Positions 35,195 through 44,083 are shown, numbered from the stretch's first letter. The stretch is 64,000 nt of DNA from Bacillus benzoevorans (GCF_014207535.1 NZ_JACHGK010000002.1:420938-484937), one strand, 5' to 3'. Numbers and translations: made by a program. Notes: generated by a model from the letters alone, not told the origin.

Positions 35195-37264
35195 TTAAAA
35201 TTCCACCGACTTTTCTAAGATTTCAGCAATATCAAGCGTCTGTACCTGTTCCTCAACTTCCTTGGCCTTTGTGCCATCGGAGAGCATCGTTAAACAATAA
35301 GGGCAGTTGCTTCCGATGACTGTCGGATTCACTTGCAGCGCCATTTCCGTTCGGGCTATATTCACCCGAGTTCCTTCTCGCTCTTCCATCCACATCCTGC
35401 CTCCTCCAGCACCGCAGCATAGCGCATTTTCACGGTTTCGTTCCATCTCGAGCAGCTCTATTCCCGGGATTGCACGCAGGATATCCCTTGGCGAACCATA
35501 GATATCGTTATAGCGTCCGATGTAACAAGAGTCATGATACACGATTTTCTCTTCAACCCTTTTTGCTGGCTTGAGCTTTCCATCCTTCAATAGGTCAGCC
35601 AGAAGTTGGGTATGGTGGACAACTTCTGCTTCCAGTCCAAATTCCGGATACTCATTTTTGAAGGTATTAAATGCATGGGGATCGGTCGTCACAATTTTAC
35701 GGACACCGTACTTCTGGAACGTCTCAATATTTTGCGTGCATAATTCCTGAAATAAGTATTCATTCCCCATCCTTCGTGACGTGTCCCCGGAGTTCATCTC
35801 TTCATTACCGAGAATGGCAAATTTCACATCGGCTTTGTGCATCAAACGAGCGAATGTTCGGGCAATCTTCTGGCTGCGAATGTCGTACGAACCCATCGAA
35901 CCAACCCAGAATAAAACATCGAATTCAGGGGTTTCATTAACAGTCTTAATAATATCCTCCATGCCCTCGCGCCATTTGATTCGTTCATTGCGATTTGAGC
36001 CCCAAGGGTTTCCTTGTCTTTCAATATTATGGAAGTATCGCGAAGCTTCAGTGGGCATCTCCCCTTGCGTCATAACCAAAAACCTGCGCATATCAATAAT
36101 TTTGTCTACATGTTCATTTACCACCGGACATTGATCTTCACAATTTCGACATGTCGTACAAGCCCACAATTCTTCTTCCGTGATGATATCCCCGATAAGA
36201 TTCGGCATTTCAATAGCAGCCGCCACCTCAGAATTTCCATCCCCAGCCAGCATAGCTAATTGATTTGCTCTCGATTCCTTAAATGCAAAGGCTGGTAACC
36301 AAGGCGTGCGTGACGTAATTGAGGCTCCCTTCTCCGTCAGATGGTTTCGCATTTTCAAAATTAGTTCCATCGGTGAAAGGGTCTTCCCTGTGCCAGAAGC
36401 AGGACACATATTGGTACACCGTCCGCATTCTGCGCAGGCGTACAAATCAATCAGCTGCTGTTGAGTAAAATTCTCAATAGCTCCAACACCAAATTCTTCT
36501 ACTTCTTCCTCGAAATCAATTTTCTTCAATTTTCCAACAGGTCCAAGCTTTTTGAAGAACAAGTTAAACAACGCGAATAACTCATGCGCTTGCTTTGATT
36601 GAGGGACAAATACCATGAAGGACAACACTGTTAACAGATGTACCCACCAAAATACGAAGAACAACACAGTTCCTGCTGTCGTGCCAATACCGGAGAATAC
36701 TGCAGCAACCACTCCTGAGAATGGAGCATGGATGAAATCCGGTTTATGCCCGAGCATCACCGTTTCAAATCCCAATGTCAGTAGGATGGAAATAGTCAGT
36801 GTGGTAAGTGCAATATAGACAACAGCGACTTTGACATCTCTTCTTAACTGCAAACGCCTTAGTTTCTCAACATATCGTCGGTAAAAGGCATATACTACAG
36901 CGCACAACATGAGGAAGGTTGTCCACTCCTGCATCAGACTGAAATATTTGTGCATAGCACCTAATGGAAATTCGAAACCAATGATAAATCCCTTAATGAT
37001 GATTTCAATCAGTCCTATTTGAATGATGAAAAAACCATAGAACAAAATAAAATGCATCAGACCACTTTTTTTATCTTTAAATAATTTTCTTTGTCCAAAC
37101 CCGTTGATTAATACGCTATTCAATCGTTCTTTTAGATTCAGTTCAAACTCAGGTTTTTTTCCCAGCTTCACAAACAAATATCGACTGTAGACGATTTGGA
37201 AAAATAAATACAACGAATATCCTGTAACAGCTAGTACAGCTGCAAAATTCAAATATACAAGCAT
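35195..37264 (-). CDS. Membrane (Fe-S) oxidoreductase, HdrD/FadF-like
   Basis: The 689-residue protein has an N-terminal membrane region (about 1-230) resembling nitrate reductase gamma subunits. Two [4Fe-4S] motifs follow, CAECGRCTNMCP near 275 and CTTCRNCEDQCP near 366. Two CCG-type domains end it (HDSCYIGRYND, ENALCCGAGGG, and NCPYCLTM). This layout matches FadF/YwjF of Bacillus and the proposed ETF:menaquinone oxidoreductases. It would pass electrons from acyl-CoA dehydrogenase and ETF to menaquinone. It is the first gene of the island after the divergent LysR gene. GAAAGGAAG precedes the ATG at 37264. Confidence 0.88.
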   Translation of the reverse strand: MLVYLNFAAVLAVTGYSLYLFFQIVYSRYLFVKLGKKPEFELNLKERLNSVLINGFGQRKLFKDKKSGLMHFILFYGFFIIQIGLIEIIIKGFIIGFEFPLGAMHKYFSLMQEWTTFLMLCAVVYAFYRRYVEKLRRLQLRRDVKVAVVYIALTTLTISILLTLGFETVMLGHKPDFIHAPFSGVVAAVFSGIGTTAGTVLFFVFWWVHLLTVLSFMVFVPQSKQAHELFALFNLFFKKLGPVGKLKKIDFEEEVEEFGVGAIENFTQQQLIDLYACAECGRCTNMCPASGTGKTLSPMELILKMRNHLTEKGASITSRTPWLPAFAFKESRANQLAMLAGDGNSEVAAAIEMPNLIGDIITEEELWACTTCRNCEDQCPVVNEHVDKIIDMRRFLVMTQGEMPTEASRYFHNIERQGNPWGSNRNERIKWREGMEDIIKTVNETPEFDVLFWVGSMGSYDIRSQKIARTFARLMHKADVKFAILGNEEMNSGDTSRRMGNEYLFQELCTQNIETFQKYGVRKIVTTDPHAFNTFKNEYPEFGLEAEVVHHTQLLADLLKDGKLKPAKRVEEKIVYHDSCYIGRYNDIYGSPRDILRAIPGIELLEMERNRENALCCGAGGGRMWMEEREGTRVNIARTEMALQVNPTVIGSNCPYCLTMLSDGTKAKEVEEQVQTLDIAEILEKSVEF

Positions 37265-37392
37265 CCATCCACTTCCTTTCTTACTTTATATACTTCTGAA
37301 GCCGCCACCATCCGTACGCTTTACACTTTGGATTAATTGGGCTTTGTTTCTTCACTCTTCATTCTTGTATTTGAAACCATGCGCACGGTCTC

Positions 37393-37413
37393 TTGCTAGA
37401 TAAACTCTAGCAA
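37393..37413. promoter_or_regulatory. LysR-type box (perfect dyad, T-N11-A)
   Basis: TTGCTAGA-TAAAC-TCTAGCAA is a perfect 8-base dyad with the T-N11-A spacing (37397 and 37409) expected of LysR regulator sites. It lies in the divergent region, about 130 bases before the Fe-S gene start. It is the best candidate site for control of the catabolic island. Confidence 0.65.
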
Positions 37414-37471
37414 ATGCTGCTTTTAATTTTTTAATATTCTGAATATTGTTTATTTAAATGATAGCATTTGG

Positions 37472-37512
37472 TATACTAATACTTCAAATATCGATTTAAT
37501 AGATTTGCGATA
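37472..37512. promoter_or_regulatory. LysR-gene proximal promoter region with second dyad
   Basis: TATACT at 37472-37477 is a candidate -10 element, and TATCG-N14-CGATA (37489-37512) is a second interrupted dyad 30 bases before the LysR start. It may be an autoregulatory site. The assignment is tentative. Confidence 0.35.
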
Positions 37513-37541
37513 CGATAAAAATATGGATAGGTGATTAGCAA

Positions 37542-38423
37542 ATGGATATACGTCAATTACGTTACTTTGTGACAGTATCAGATGAAGGACAAATTACACG
37601 AGCGGCAAAAAAATTAAATATGGCTCAGCCACCCTTAAGCCAACAATTAAAGCTAATCGAAGAGGAGCTGGGGACTACTTTGTTTATCCGGAACAGCAGA
37701 AGCGTCGAATTAACGGAGGCGGGAATATTGCTCTACCAACGTGCAGTTAGTATTCTAACTCAAATCGATGACACTGTAATGGAAGTGAAAGAAACGGGAG
37801 ACGGTTTGCGGGGGCAGCTCGCAATCGGTACTGCAAAAACATGTGCCGTGGCCTATTTACCAGAAAGAATTCAAGCGTTTCATGAACAATATCCACTCGT
37901 TACGTTTCGTATAGAGGACGGACACCCCCATGAAGTTGTTAAGTTTTTAGAGGATAGATTAGTAGAATTAGCTGTTGTTCGCTTCGTTTCAGACCTGCAT
38001 CTAGATTATGAATCAAAAACTTTACTCGAAGAGCCTTACGTATTATTCACTCCAAGTAAATGGGAGTGGGATGCATCTAGAACATCTATCACTATGAAGG
38101 ATCTTGAAGACATTCCGCTTATCATGTTCGTACGAGAAAACAAGTATGGAAAATATACCGCCTTCCAAGATGCCTGTATAAAACAGGGAATCAAACCGAA
38201 CATCATTTGCGAATCACATGACGCTGCTATTATCTTTTCCTTTGTAGCAACCGGGATGGGAGCAGCCGTTATGCCAAAATCAACATTTTCGATTCACCCG
38301 TCAAACAATATTAACATTGTTGAAATTGAGGATTGTCCTCTTCGTAATAAAATCTCTCTCATTTGGGACCAAAATCGTCCTCTATCAAAAGGTGCACAAC
38401 GCTTTATTGAGAGTTTTGATTGA
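37542..38423 (+). CDS. LysR-family transcriptional regulator
   Basis: A 293-residue LysR regulator. The winged HTH is at the N-terminus (MDIRQLRYFVTVSDEGQ, then RAAKKLNMAQPPLSQQLKLIE near 22-42). The co-inducer domain follows from about residue 90. Its N-terminal region looks like the CatM/BenM-type subgroup that controls aromatic catabolism, but ligand choice cannot be read. It is divergent from the 26-kb catabolic run with a perfect T-N11-A dyad between them. AGGTG precedes the ATG at 37542. Confidence 0.92.
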   Translation: MDIRQLRYFVTVSDEGQITRAAKKLNMAQPPLSQQLKLIEEELGTTLFIRNSRSVELTEAGILLYQRAVSILTQIDDTVMEVKETGDGLRGQLAIGTAKTCAVAYLPERIQAFHEQYPLVTFRIEDGHPHEVVKFLEDRLVELAVVRFVSDLHLDYESKTLLEEPYVLFTPSKWEWDASRTSITMKDLEDIPLIMFVRENKYGKYTAFQDACIKQGIKPNIICESHDAAIIFSFVATGMGAAVMPKSTFSIHPSNNINIVEIEDCPLRNKISLIWDQNRPLSKGAQRFIESFD

Positions 38424-38919
38424 ACAATCTATGAAACAGCTCAACTTCCGAGGAGTAGTTCCCAAAGTTTATGACAGACTAGGGGGTGGTAGTCTCGAAA
38501 ATCTATAAATCTGTGCATTGATACAGAAATACCTAGATTTTTGAGTAATTCGCTCCTCACCTTTCGGAAAGGTCTTGGTTGAGCCAGTGAACAAGTGAAA
38601 CAAAACAATAACTCTTTTGCCATCACTCGTTCTTCCCACAACCGCAAAGAAAAAATAATACCATAAAGGTCTGCTTTACCCCTTTTCAGTAAAGTGCAGT
38701 TCCTCCTAAGAGGATTGGTAAAAGAACCCGCCCCATATTGTCAATCATCATATCGAAATGTGGATGGCGGAGCATAAGAAGGATTTTTCAAAGGATTCCT
38801 CCTTCTTTATTCCAATATAATTCTTTTGCTAACAGTAATAAAATATTATAATATATTTGTAGTTGGTTTTTTTTGCTCACTAATATTCATATTATTATTC
38901 TCACAAAGGAGATTTATAT
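38424..38919. other. 496-base intergenic region with a fragment of an HTH-gene copy
   Basis: No convincing gene is seen. Bases 38744-38795 match 58794-58845, inside the HTH-domain gene, over about 52 positions with three or four differences (shared core GTGGATGGCGGAGCATAAGA). This is a relic of a second copy of that gene. A minus-strand frame at 38441-38647 has no ribosome site or family match. Confidence 0.6.
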
Positions 38920-39396
38920 ATGTTCGAAGAAAAATTGTCGGATTTAATTAGTCCTGAAGCTGTTATTAATTTTGAAACGGGTCCAATTAAAGCAAGCACT
39001 TTGGATGCAATCATCAAACTTTTACCATTTGAAATGGGATTTTGCGATGCAAACGATATTTTCCGCTGGTATTCAAATAATCCAAACCGCGTGCATGGCC
39101 GCCGTAAAGAAGCGATTGGCCGCCCTGTGCTTGAGCTTCACCCAAAAGTAGCTCACCATGTTGAAAAATTGTTGAATGACTTCCGATCAGGCACACGCGA
39201 CGAATGGGAATTTTGGTTCCCAAAACGCTCTGGTGAATCAGGGCAAATTTACCAAAAATTCATGGCTGTACGTGATGAAAATGGAAAATACCTTGGTTGT
39301 ATGGATGTGACCGTTAATATCGATCTTTTCAAAGGAAAAGAAGGAACAAATACTCCTGAAACGATTACCGAATTTAAGGCTATTAAGCCAGAATAA
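38920..39396 (+). CDS. PAS-domain protein (DUF438-type PAS)
   Basis: A 158-residue soluble protein made of one PAS-like domain. The segment MGFCDANDIFRWYSNNPNR near 40-58, then GRPVLELHPK near 77, EFWFPKRSG near 110 and YLGCMDVTVNI near 138, matches the PAS domain that ends DUF438 proteins. No output domain is attached. It probably senses a small ligand, redox state or haem and acts through a partner. AAAGGAG precedes the ATG at 38920. It stands alone, followed by a terminator at 39431-39464. A link to the catabolic island is only positional. Confidence 0.8.
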   Translation: MFEEKLSDLISPEAVINFETGPIKASTLDAIIKLLPFEMGFCDANDIFRWYSNNPNRVHGRRKEAIGRPVLELHPKVAHHVEKLLNDFRSGTRDEWEFWFPKRSGESGQIYQKFMAVRDENGKYLGCMDVTVNIDLFKGKEGTNTPETITEFKAIKPE

Positions 39397-39430
39397 TAAA
39401 AAAATACCTTTTTATTTGAGAAGCTGCTGA

Positions 39431-39601
39431 AAAACACATTAGATCCCTCAATCCAATGTGTTTTTCTTTACCCTAATTTATTACAGAGAATGGTGTAGTT
39501 TGGAGAAGTGCTTTTAGAATATTATCACTACAAAGAATTATATGAATAAGAACAAACAACTACTTTAGTTTTTGCAATGGTACCGTTTTCTGGAATAAGC
39601 A
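39431..39601. repeat. About 165-base duplicated segment, copy 1, with terminator
   Basis: It begins with a terminator hairpin for the PAS gene (AAAACACATT/AATGTGTTTT, 39431-39440 with 39455-39464, then T-run). The hairpin and about 130 bases after it recur at 49738-49901 with scattered changes. Shared stretches include TTACAGAGAATGGTGTAG and GGAGAAGTGCTTTTAG. Both copies contain a similar short frame ending in a stop, which suggests the tail of a lost gene. Confidence 0.7.
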
Positions 39602-39666
39602 GTGGATGGTACCTGGCACTTTTTTTCACTTTAATAACGATTAGGATTGCCAGAATTTGGAATTGT

Positions 39667-40497
39667 TTATTCATTTTTTTGCGTAATACATTCTTGTTCA
39701 GGATTGATCTTTATTTGCTTCCACTTTTCATCGGCAGCTTTGTGAAATTGGGCTATTTCAATATCGGTCCCATTTGTCAGTGTAAAGTATATAAATAAAT
39801 AATTAGTTTCATCATGACCGCGAAAATATATATTTTTTATATAACCATTCCTTATTGTCGGATACCTTTTCTTAACCAACTTACACCATTCTCCATATTT
39901 TATATCCACAATTGATTCCCCATCCTGATCCCATCCATGATAAGGAGCGCATAGAAAATCCTCCTCTATCTGATGCAAATCAGAAATTCGAAAACCTTCA
40001 TGTTCCTGAACTAATTGTAAAAAGCCATAAGAATATCCAAAATACTCAGCGCTTCTGCCTTCAAAGCCTTCTATCGTTTCAATTTCGTAAAAAAATTTTA
40101 TACCCTGGTTTTCATCAGGTATCCGACATAGCTTGATTAAGCTTGTATGCCCTACCCCAGCAAATGAATGTAAATAGTTTTCATAGCTAATTTTCTGTTG
40201 ATATTCCTTTGTAAAAAAATTATATGCAAGTGGATATGGAATCTTCGATTGTCCAATCGTTCCGCAACTTCGCTCTCCCATATATGATGCTTCACGCAAA
40301 ATGCTGAAATAGTTAATAACAGTATCTTCAGGAGTCCTCGCCAGTTCTATTGGAACATTGATTTGGTCAAACGTTTTTTCAAAATAAGGTTGAAAAAAAT
40401 CTCCTTTAGCGAATCTCATATTCAATGCCGGTAAACACGAGGGACGAAAAAATCTTTGATGATATGTATCTGATTCCATTAAATTCCGATAAAGCAC
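39667..40497 (-). CDS. Conserved protein of unknown function
   Basis: I do not recognise this 276-residue protein. It has no signal peptide or membrane segment and is rich in aromatic residues (FYFL, YFGYSYGFLQL, HGWDQDG). The region YGEWCKLVKKRYPTI and the closing strand-like segments suggest a globular mixed fold. The start is taken as the GTG at 40497, six bases after GGGGTG; a GTG at 40506 is the alternative. It lies downstream of the alpha-galactosidase on the same strand with a gap of about 110 bases. Confidence 0.7.
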   Translation of the reverse strand: MLYRNLMESDTYHQRFFRPSCLPALNMRFAKGDFFQPYFEKTFDQINVPIELARTPEDTVINYFSILREASYMGERSCGTIGQSKIPYPLAYNFFTKEYQQKISYENYLHSFAGVGHTSLIKLCRIPDENQGIKFFYEIETIEGFEGRSAEYFGYSYGFLQLVQEHEGFRISDLHQIEEDFLCAPYHGWDQDGESIVDIKYGEWCKLVKKRYPTIRNGYIKNIYFRGHDETNYLFIYFTLTNGTDIEIAQFHKAADEKWKQIKINPEQECITQKNE

Positions 40498-40614
40498 ATT
40501 TATCACCCCATTTTCAATCTATGGGCAGCCATCAGATGTGTGAATATCAGGATCTTCATTAAATCCAAATAATTATTTACACTAAATTTTTTCCATTGCT
40601 TTTCCTTTTGCTAA

Positions 40615-42870
40615 CTAATCGTTCAACATATCCAAATAGCGAATTTCACGCATCATTGGGTCTTCGATTGTTCCATAAGAAAAAGCAAAAGCTTCAATCA
40701 GAAAAATAAAAGAGGAAAGGTCATTTTTGATCAGCGGGAGATTTAACCCTATTTTCATTAGCTCATCACCAAAGTATTCTATCTTGCCATCGTTAATCTT
40801 GTATCTCGCTAAAGGATCTAGTCCTTGTAGTTTGAGACGGAGAAAGGGCGGGTTCGGAGTGGCTAATGTTCTAAAATAAAAAACAACCGCTCTTTCTTGA
40901 TTTGGTGCTACATACATCCAAGCGGCATCCATTCCAACAAAAGGGTTCAACAGCCTATAAAGGTTGCCAAAGCAAACCAGTTCCTTCATTCGATGATAGA
41001 GCTGGATTTGCTCCTTTACCACCTTTTTATCATCAGCACTTAGTTTATCAATATTCAATTCAAATCCCAAATTAGCAGCCATTGCTGCATGACACCTCAT
41101 TAAAAGAGGCGTTGTTCTTCCCACCTGATGATTTGGAATATCTGAGACGTGAGCCCCCATTGTGACAGCAGGATAAACGATGCTGGTTCCATATTGTATT
41201 TTCAACCTTTCGATTGCATCTGTGTCATCACTCGTCCAGGTTTGCGGCATGTAATAAAGCATGCCAGGGTCAAAGCGCCCTCCGCCTCCTGAACAGCTTT
41301 CAAATAAAATTTGCGGAAATCCGCTTGTCAGCGTTTCCAAAATTCGATACAAACCAAGCATATAGCGGTGTGCTGTTTCTTTTTGCCTTTCGGGAGGAAG
41401 GGCAGCAGATCCTACTTCGGTCATATTTCGGTTCATATCCCACTTAACATAGGCGATCTGAGTACTTTTAAAAAGCTTAGTGAGGATTTGAATGATATAA
41501 TCACATACATCTTTCCTGCTTAAATCTAGAATCAACTGATTTCTTGACAGCGTCCGGCTCCGACCAGATACATGGATACACCAATCCGGATGTTCCCTAT
41601 ATAAATTACTGTCAGGCGATACCATTTCGGGCTCAACCCATAATCCAAACTTCATGCCCTTTTTTCTTACATAGTCTGCCAATCCATCAAGACCGTTAGG
41701 GAGCTTTTTCTTATTAACAAACCAATCACCAAGGGAACTTTTATCATTTTCACGATGCCCAAACCAGCCGTCATCCAGTACAAACAGTTCAATCCCAAGT
41801 TCTTTACCAGCATCGGCAATTTCCTTTAATTTTTTCTCATTAAAATGAAAATGCGTTGCCTCCCAGTTATTAATCAGAATCGGACGGATTTTGTCACGAT
41901 AAACCCCGCGGCAGACCCTTTCCCTCAATAGTTTATGGTAGGTTCTCGACATCCCGCCAAGTCCATCTGAAGAATAGACCATTAACGTCTCTGGGGTTTG
42001 AAATAGTTCTCCAGGCTTTACTAGCCAGCTAAAATGAAAGGGATTAATTCCAATGGAAACTCTAGTTGTTTGAAAAGAATTTACCTCGATAGCAGCCTGG
42101 AAATTTCCACTGTAAACCAGGCTAAACCCGTAAACCTCGCCATACTCTTCGTTGGCATGTTGAGACATGAGTGCCAGAAAAGGGTTATGCTGATGACTGC
42201 TTGCCCCCCTTGAGGAGGAAATCAGCTGGATTCCATGGTGTAAAGACTTCCTTTCGATATGACGCTCACGCCCCCATGTGCCATGAAGGTGAAGCCAATC
42301 CCAATCAGAATGATGAAAATCAACGGACATGCTCATACATTTTTCTAACACAACATTTTGGCTGCCTCTGTTTTCGAAGGAAACAGATCTTGCAACCACA
42401 TCAAGGTCATGATAAATCGTATAATAAAGATTCATCCCCATGCCCAGCATGGAATCTACCATGGTGATCACTAGTGTTTCTGCTTCTGAATCAGCTTCAA
42501 CATAGGAAGCAGGCAGGTTCTTCAGACTGGGCTTTCCCATGATCATCTCATGGGAATCATAGACAAATTCCGTAACAGTAGATCCATCTTTAGTGCGAAT
42601 CTGATAAGCAGGAGACCTGAAATCCCCATTTCCAAATGCCGGATATTCCTGTGGCAGTGTGTCTAAAGAAAATGCCGGATTTCCCGGTTCTGTTGATGGC
42701 GAAAATGCTCTTCCTTTAAATTGTAATATGGAAGCGGGTTGGAGTATCTGAACCCGTTTACCCCAGTATAAATGCGCAGGATACTTGCCATGAACCAATT
42801 GAATGAGATAACTCATTCTATTATTATATAAATGGAAAATTCCGCTCTTCTCATTCCAAGCAATTGGCAC
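40615..42870 (-). CDS. Alpha-galactosidase, glycoside hydrolase family 36
   Basis: A 751-residue cytoplasmic enzyme (no signal peptide) of normal GH36 length. It releases galactose from alpha-galactosides such as raffinose and melibiose. The nucleophile Asp is in YVKWDMNRNMTE (about 477) and the acid/base Asp in TWTSDDTDAIERL (about 546). ILINNWEATHFHF near 332, LDDGWFGHR near 364 and CSGGGGRFDPGM near 525 are the usual sugar-binding blocks. No sugar transporter or regulator gene is next to it. The ATG at 42870 is close to in-frame alternatives and has no strong ribosome site. Confidence 0.92.
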   Translation of the reverse strand: MPIAWNEKSGIFHLYNNRMSYLIQLVHGKYPAHLYWGKRVQILQPASILQFKGRAFSPSTEPGNPAFSLDTLPQEYPAFGNGDFRSPAYQIRTKDGSTVTEFVYDSHEMIMGKPSLKNLPASYVEADSEAETLVITMVDSMLGMGMNLYYTIYHDLDVVARSVSFENRGSQNVVLEKCMSMSVDFHHSDWDWLHLHGTWGRERHIERKSLHHGIQLISSSRGASSHQHNPFLALMSQHANEEYGEVYGFSLVYSGNFQAAIEVNSFQTTRVSIGINPFHFSWLVKPGELFQTPETLMVYSSDGLGGMSRTYHKLLRERVCRGVYRDKIRPILINNWEATHFHFNEKKLKEIADAGKELGIELFVLDDGWFGHRENDKSSLGDWFVNKKKLPNGLDGLADYVRKKGMKFGLWVEPEMVSPDSNLYREHPDWCIHVSGRSRTLSRNQLILDLSRKDVCDYIIQILTKLFKSTQIAYVKWDMNRNMTEVGSAALPPERQKETAHRYMLGLYRILETLTSGFPQILFESCSGGGGRFDPGMLYYMPQTWTSDDTDAIERLKIQYGTSIVYPAVTMGAHVSDIPNHQVGRTTPLLMRCHAAMAANLGFELNIDKLSADDKKVVKEQIQLYHRMKELVCFGNLYRLLNPFVGMDAAWMYVAPNQERAVVFYFRTLATPNPPFLRLKLQGLDPLARYKINDGKIEYFGDELMKIGLNLPLIKNDLSSFIFLIEAFAFSYGTIEDPMMREIRYLDMLND

Positions 42871-42924
42871 TATTAGTCAACTCCCCCAAAAGCATAATCC
42901 TACTTACATACTATTCAATTACGG

Positions 42925-43060
42925 ATTAAACATGGCGAAAATAAATTTGTGTTAGTTATGTTTATCCCCTGACCCTATATTTACCTAAAACAACAAACAG
43001 GCACGATCCAGTTTGGATGGCGACTGACACTTATCATATTTTAAAAAGCTTCTAATTTAA
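42925..43060. repeat. Dispersed intergenic repeat, copy A
   Basis: Bases 42925-42948 (ATTAAACATGGCGAAAATAA and four more) are identical to 51197-51220. Bases 42978-43060 closely match 59614-59698 (shared TTTACCTAAAACAACAAACA, then TTTGGATGGCG and AAAAAGCTTCTAA). The rest of the 520-base gap 42871-43392 shows only the terminator at its end. The element looks like a miniature, non-coding repeat. Confidence 0.65.
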
Positions 43061-43311
43061 TATTTTTATCAATGATTAACCTATTTACCGGGTTACCAAA
43101 TACTGGAATAACTACATGGTATAATTTTGTTTAAACAATCATTTCAAAATGAAAGAGAGGTTATTGAGCGTTGTGATTAAACAACGTCTAATACAGTGGT
43201 CCATTTGCTAGCGAAATTAGAAGTAAAATTTTAACAGAAATTCAATTATTTATAGTTTTTTTAAGTATTTACAAAATCATTGACTGGCAGTTGTTCGACG
43301 GGTCTAACAAC

Positions 43312-43356
43312 AAAAAGCTAAGTACCATCCAAAAACTGGATGGTACTTAGCTTTTT
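43312..43356. terminator. Bidirectional terminator after the DUF2089 operon
   Basis: A 19-base near-perfect stem (43312-43330 with 43338-43356) around a 7-base loop, with A-run and T-run flanks. It contains GTACCATCC/GGATGGTAC, similar to other GGATGG repeats in the window. Confidence 0.88.
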
Positions 43357-43392
43357 TTAAAGTGTTTCTTGTAATTAGATTAATTAATTGAT

Positions 43393-43671
43393 TTATAGTC
43401 TAACCATAACCTCAGTACCGTCCTTAGCTTTAACATCTACTAGCACGATCCCTCTATGATTTTTCAGTTCCTTGACAATGGGCTTTAGCGATTCTTTGTC
43501 TATCAGCGGAAAGGGAATGTCCAGTTTTTTTCTTTTGAAGTGCTCTTTTATCGATTTGTTTGTATACTGATGAAATAATTTTGAAGATAAAATTGAAATA
43601 CCAATGTTTAACATAGCATATGGAATGGGGATAGTGAACCGAACGGCTTTTGTTTTCACTTTTAACAACAT
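43393..43671 (-). CDS. Small conserved protein, third gene of the DUF2089 operon
   Basis: A 92-residue protein with a hydrophobic N-terminal half (RFTIPIPYAMLNIGISILSS) and a C-terminal SLKPIVKELKNHRGIVLVDVKAKDGTEVMVRL-like beta segment. I start it at the ATG at 43671, 11 bases after the stop of the previous gene; the ribosome site is weak and translational coupling is likely. The C-terminal pattern resembles the end of the preceding protein, so the two may be related. Function unknown. Confidence 0.65.
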   Translation of the reverse strand: MLLKVKTKAVRFTIPIPYAMLNIGISILSSKLFHQYTNKSIKEHFKRKKLDIPFPLIDKESLKPIVKELKNHRGIVLVDVKAKDGTEVMVRL

Positions 43672-43681
43672 AAGCAAACCA

Positions 43682-44071
43682 CTATTCAATGATAACCGAA
43701 ACGGTATCTCCGTTCGCCGATTTAATATCAACAATTTGGCCATCTAATTCGTTTTCGATTGCTTCAATAAGAAGGTTTATGTCTATAGCCTGAACGTATT
43801 TTTCTGATTGAGGAATACTCGCTGCGATGCTGTGCCCAGCCACTAATACTGCCTTGACAAGTTTTATAGGCAAATTGACCTTGACGTTATCATTTTCAGC
43901 TGATACAACACGAATTTTTAATGTTTTATCCAAATATTTAGTGGGTTTTTCTAATAGCTCACTTCCGGCTTCTTCTTTTCCTTTTAATATTTGAATCAGT
44001 TCTGATCCCTTATCCGCATCAATTTTCCCTTCTTGCACCATTGTTAATACTTTTTCAATTTCTTCTTTCAT
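43682..44071 (-). CDS. SHOCT-like-domain protein, second gene of the DUF2089 operon
   Basis: A 129-residue protein. The N-terminal 35 residues (VLTMVQEGKIDADKGSELIQIL) form the short helical SHOCT-like/YvlB N-terminal domain. The remainder is a beta-rich domain ending NGDTVSVIIE. AGGAGG precedes the ATG at 44071. Proteins of this layout are often beside DUF2089 regulators; role unknown, perhaps in envelope stress as for the YvlB group. Confidence 0.72.
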   Translation of the reverse strand: MKEEIEKVLTMVQEGKIDADKGSELIQILKGKEEAGSELLEKPTKYLDKTLKIRVVSAENDNVKVNLPIKLVKAVLVAGHSIAASIPQSEKYVQAIDINLLIEAIENELDGQIVDIKSANGDTVSVIIE

Positions 44072-44083
44072 TATTAATTCCTC

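Noticed and set aside
38441..38647. A 68-codon minus-strand frame with a transposase-like look
   Set aside because: No family could be named, no start site, and no inverted repeats were found to support an insertion sequence.
43312..43356. CRISPR-like direct repeats around GGATGG motifs
   Set aside because: The copies are scattered over kilobases without regular spacers; no cas genes are present.
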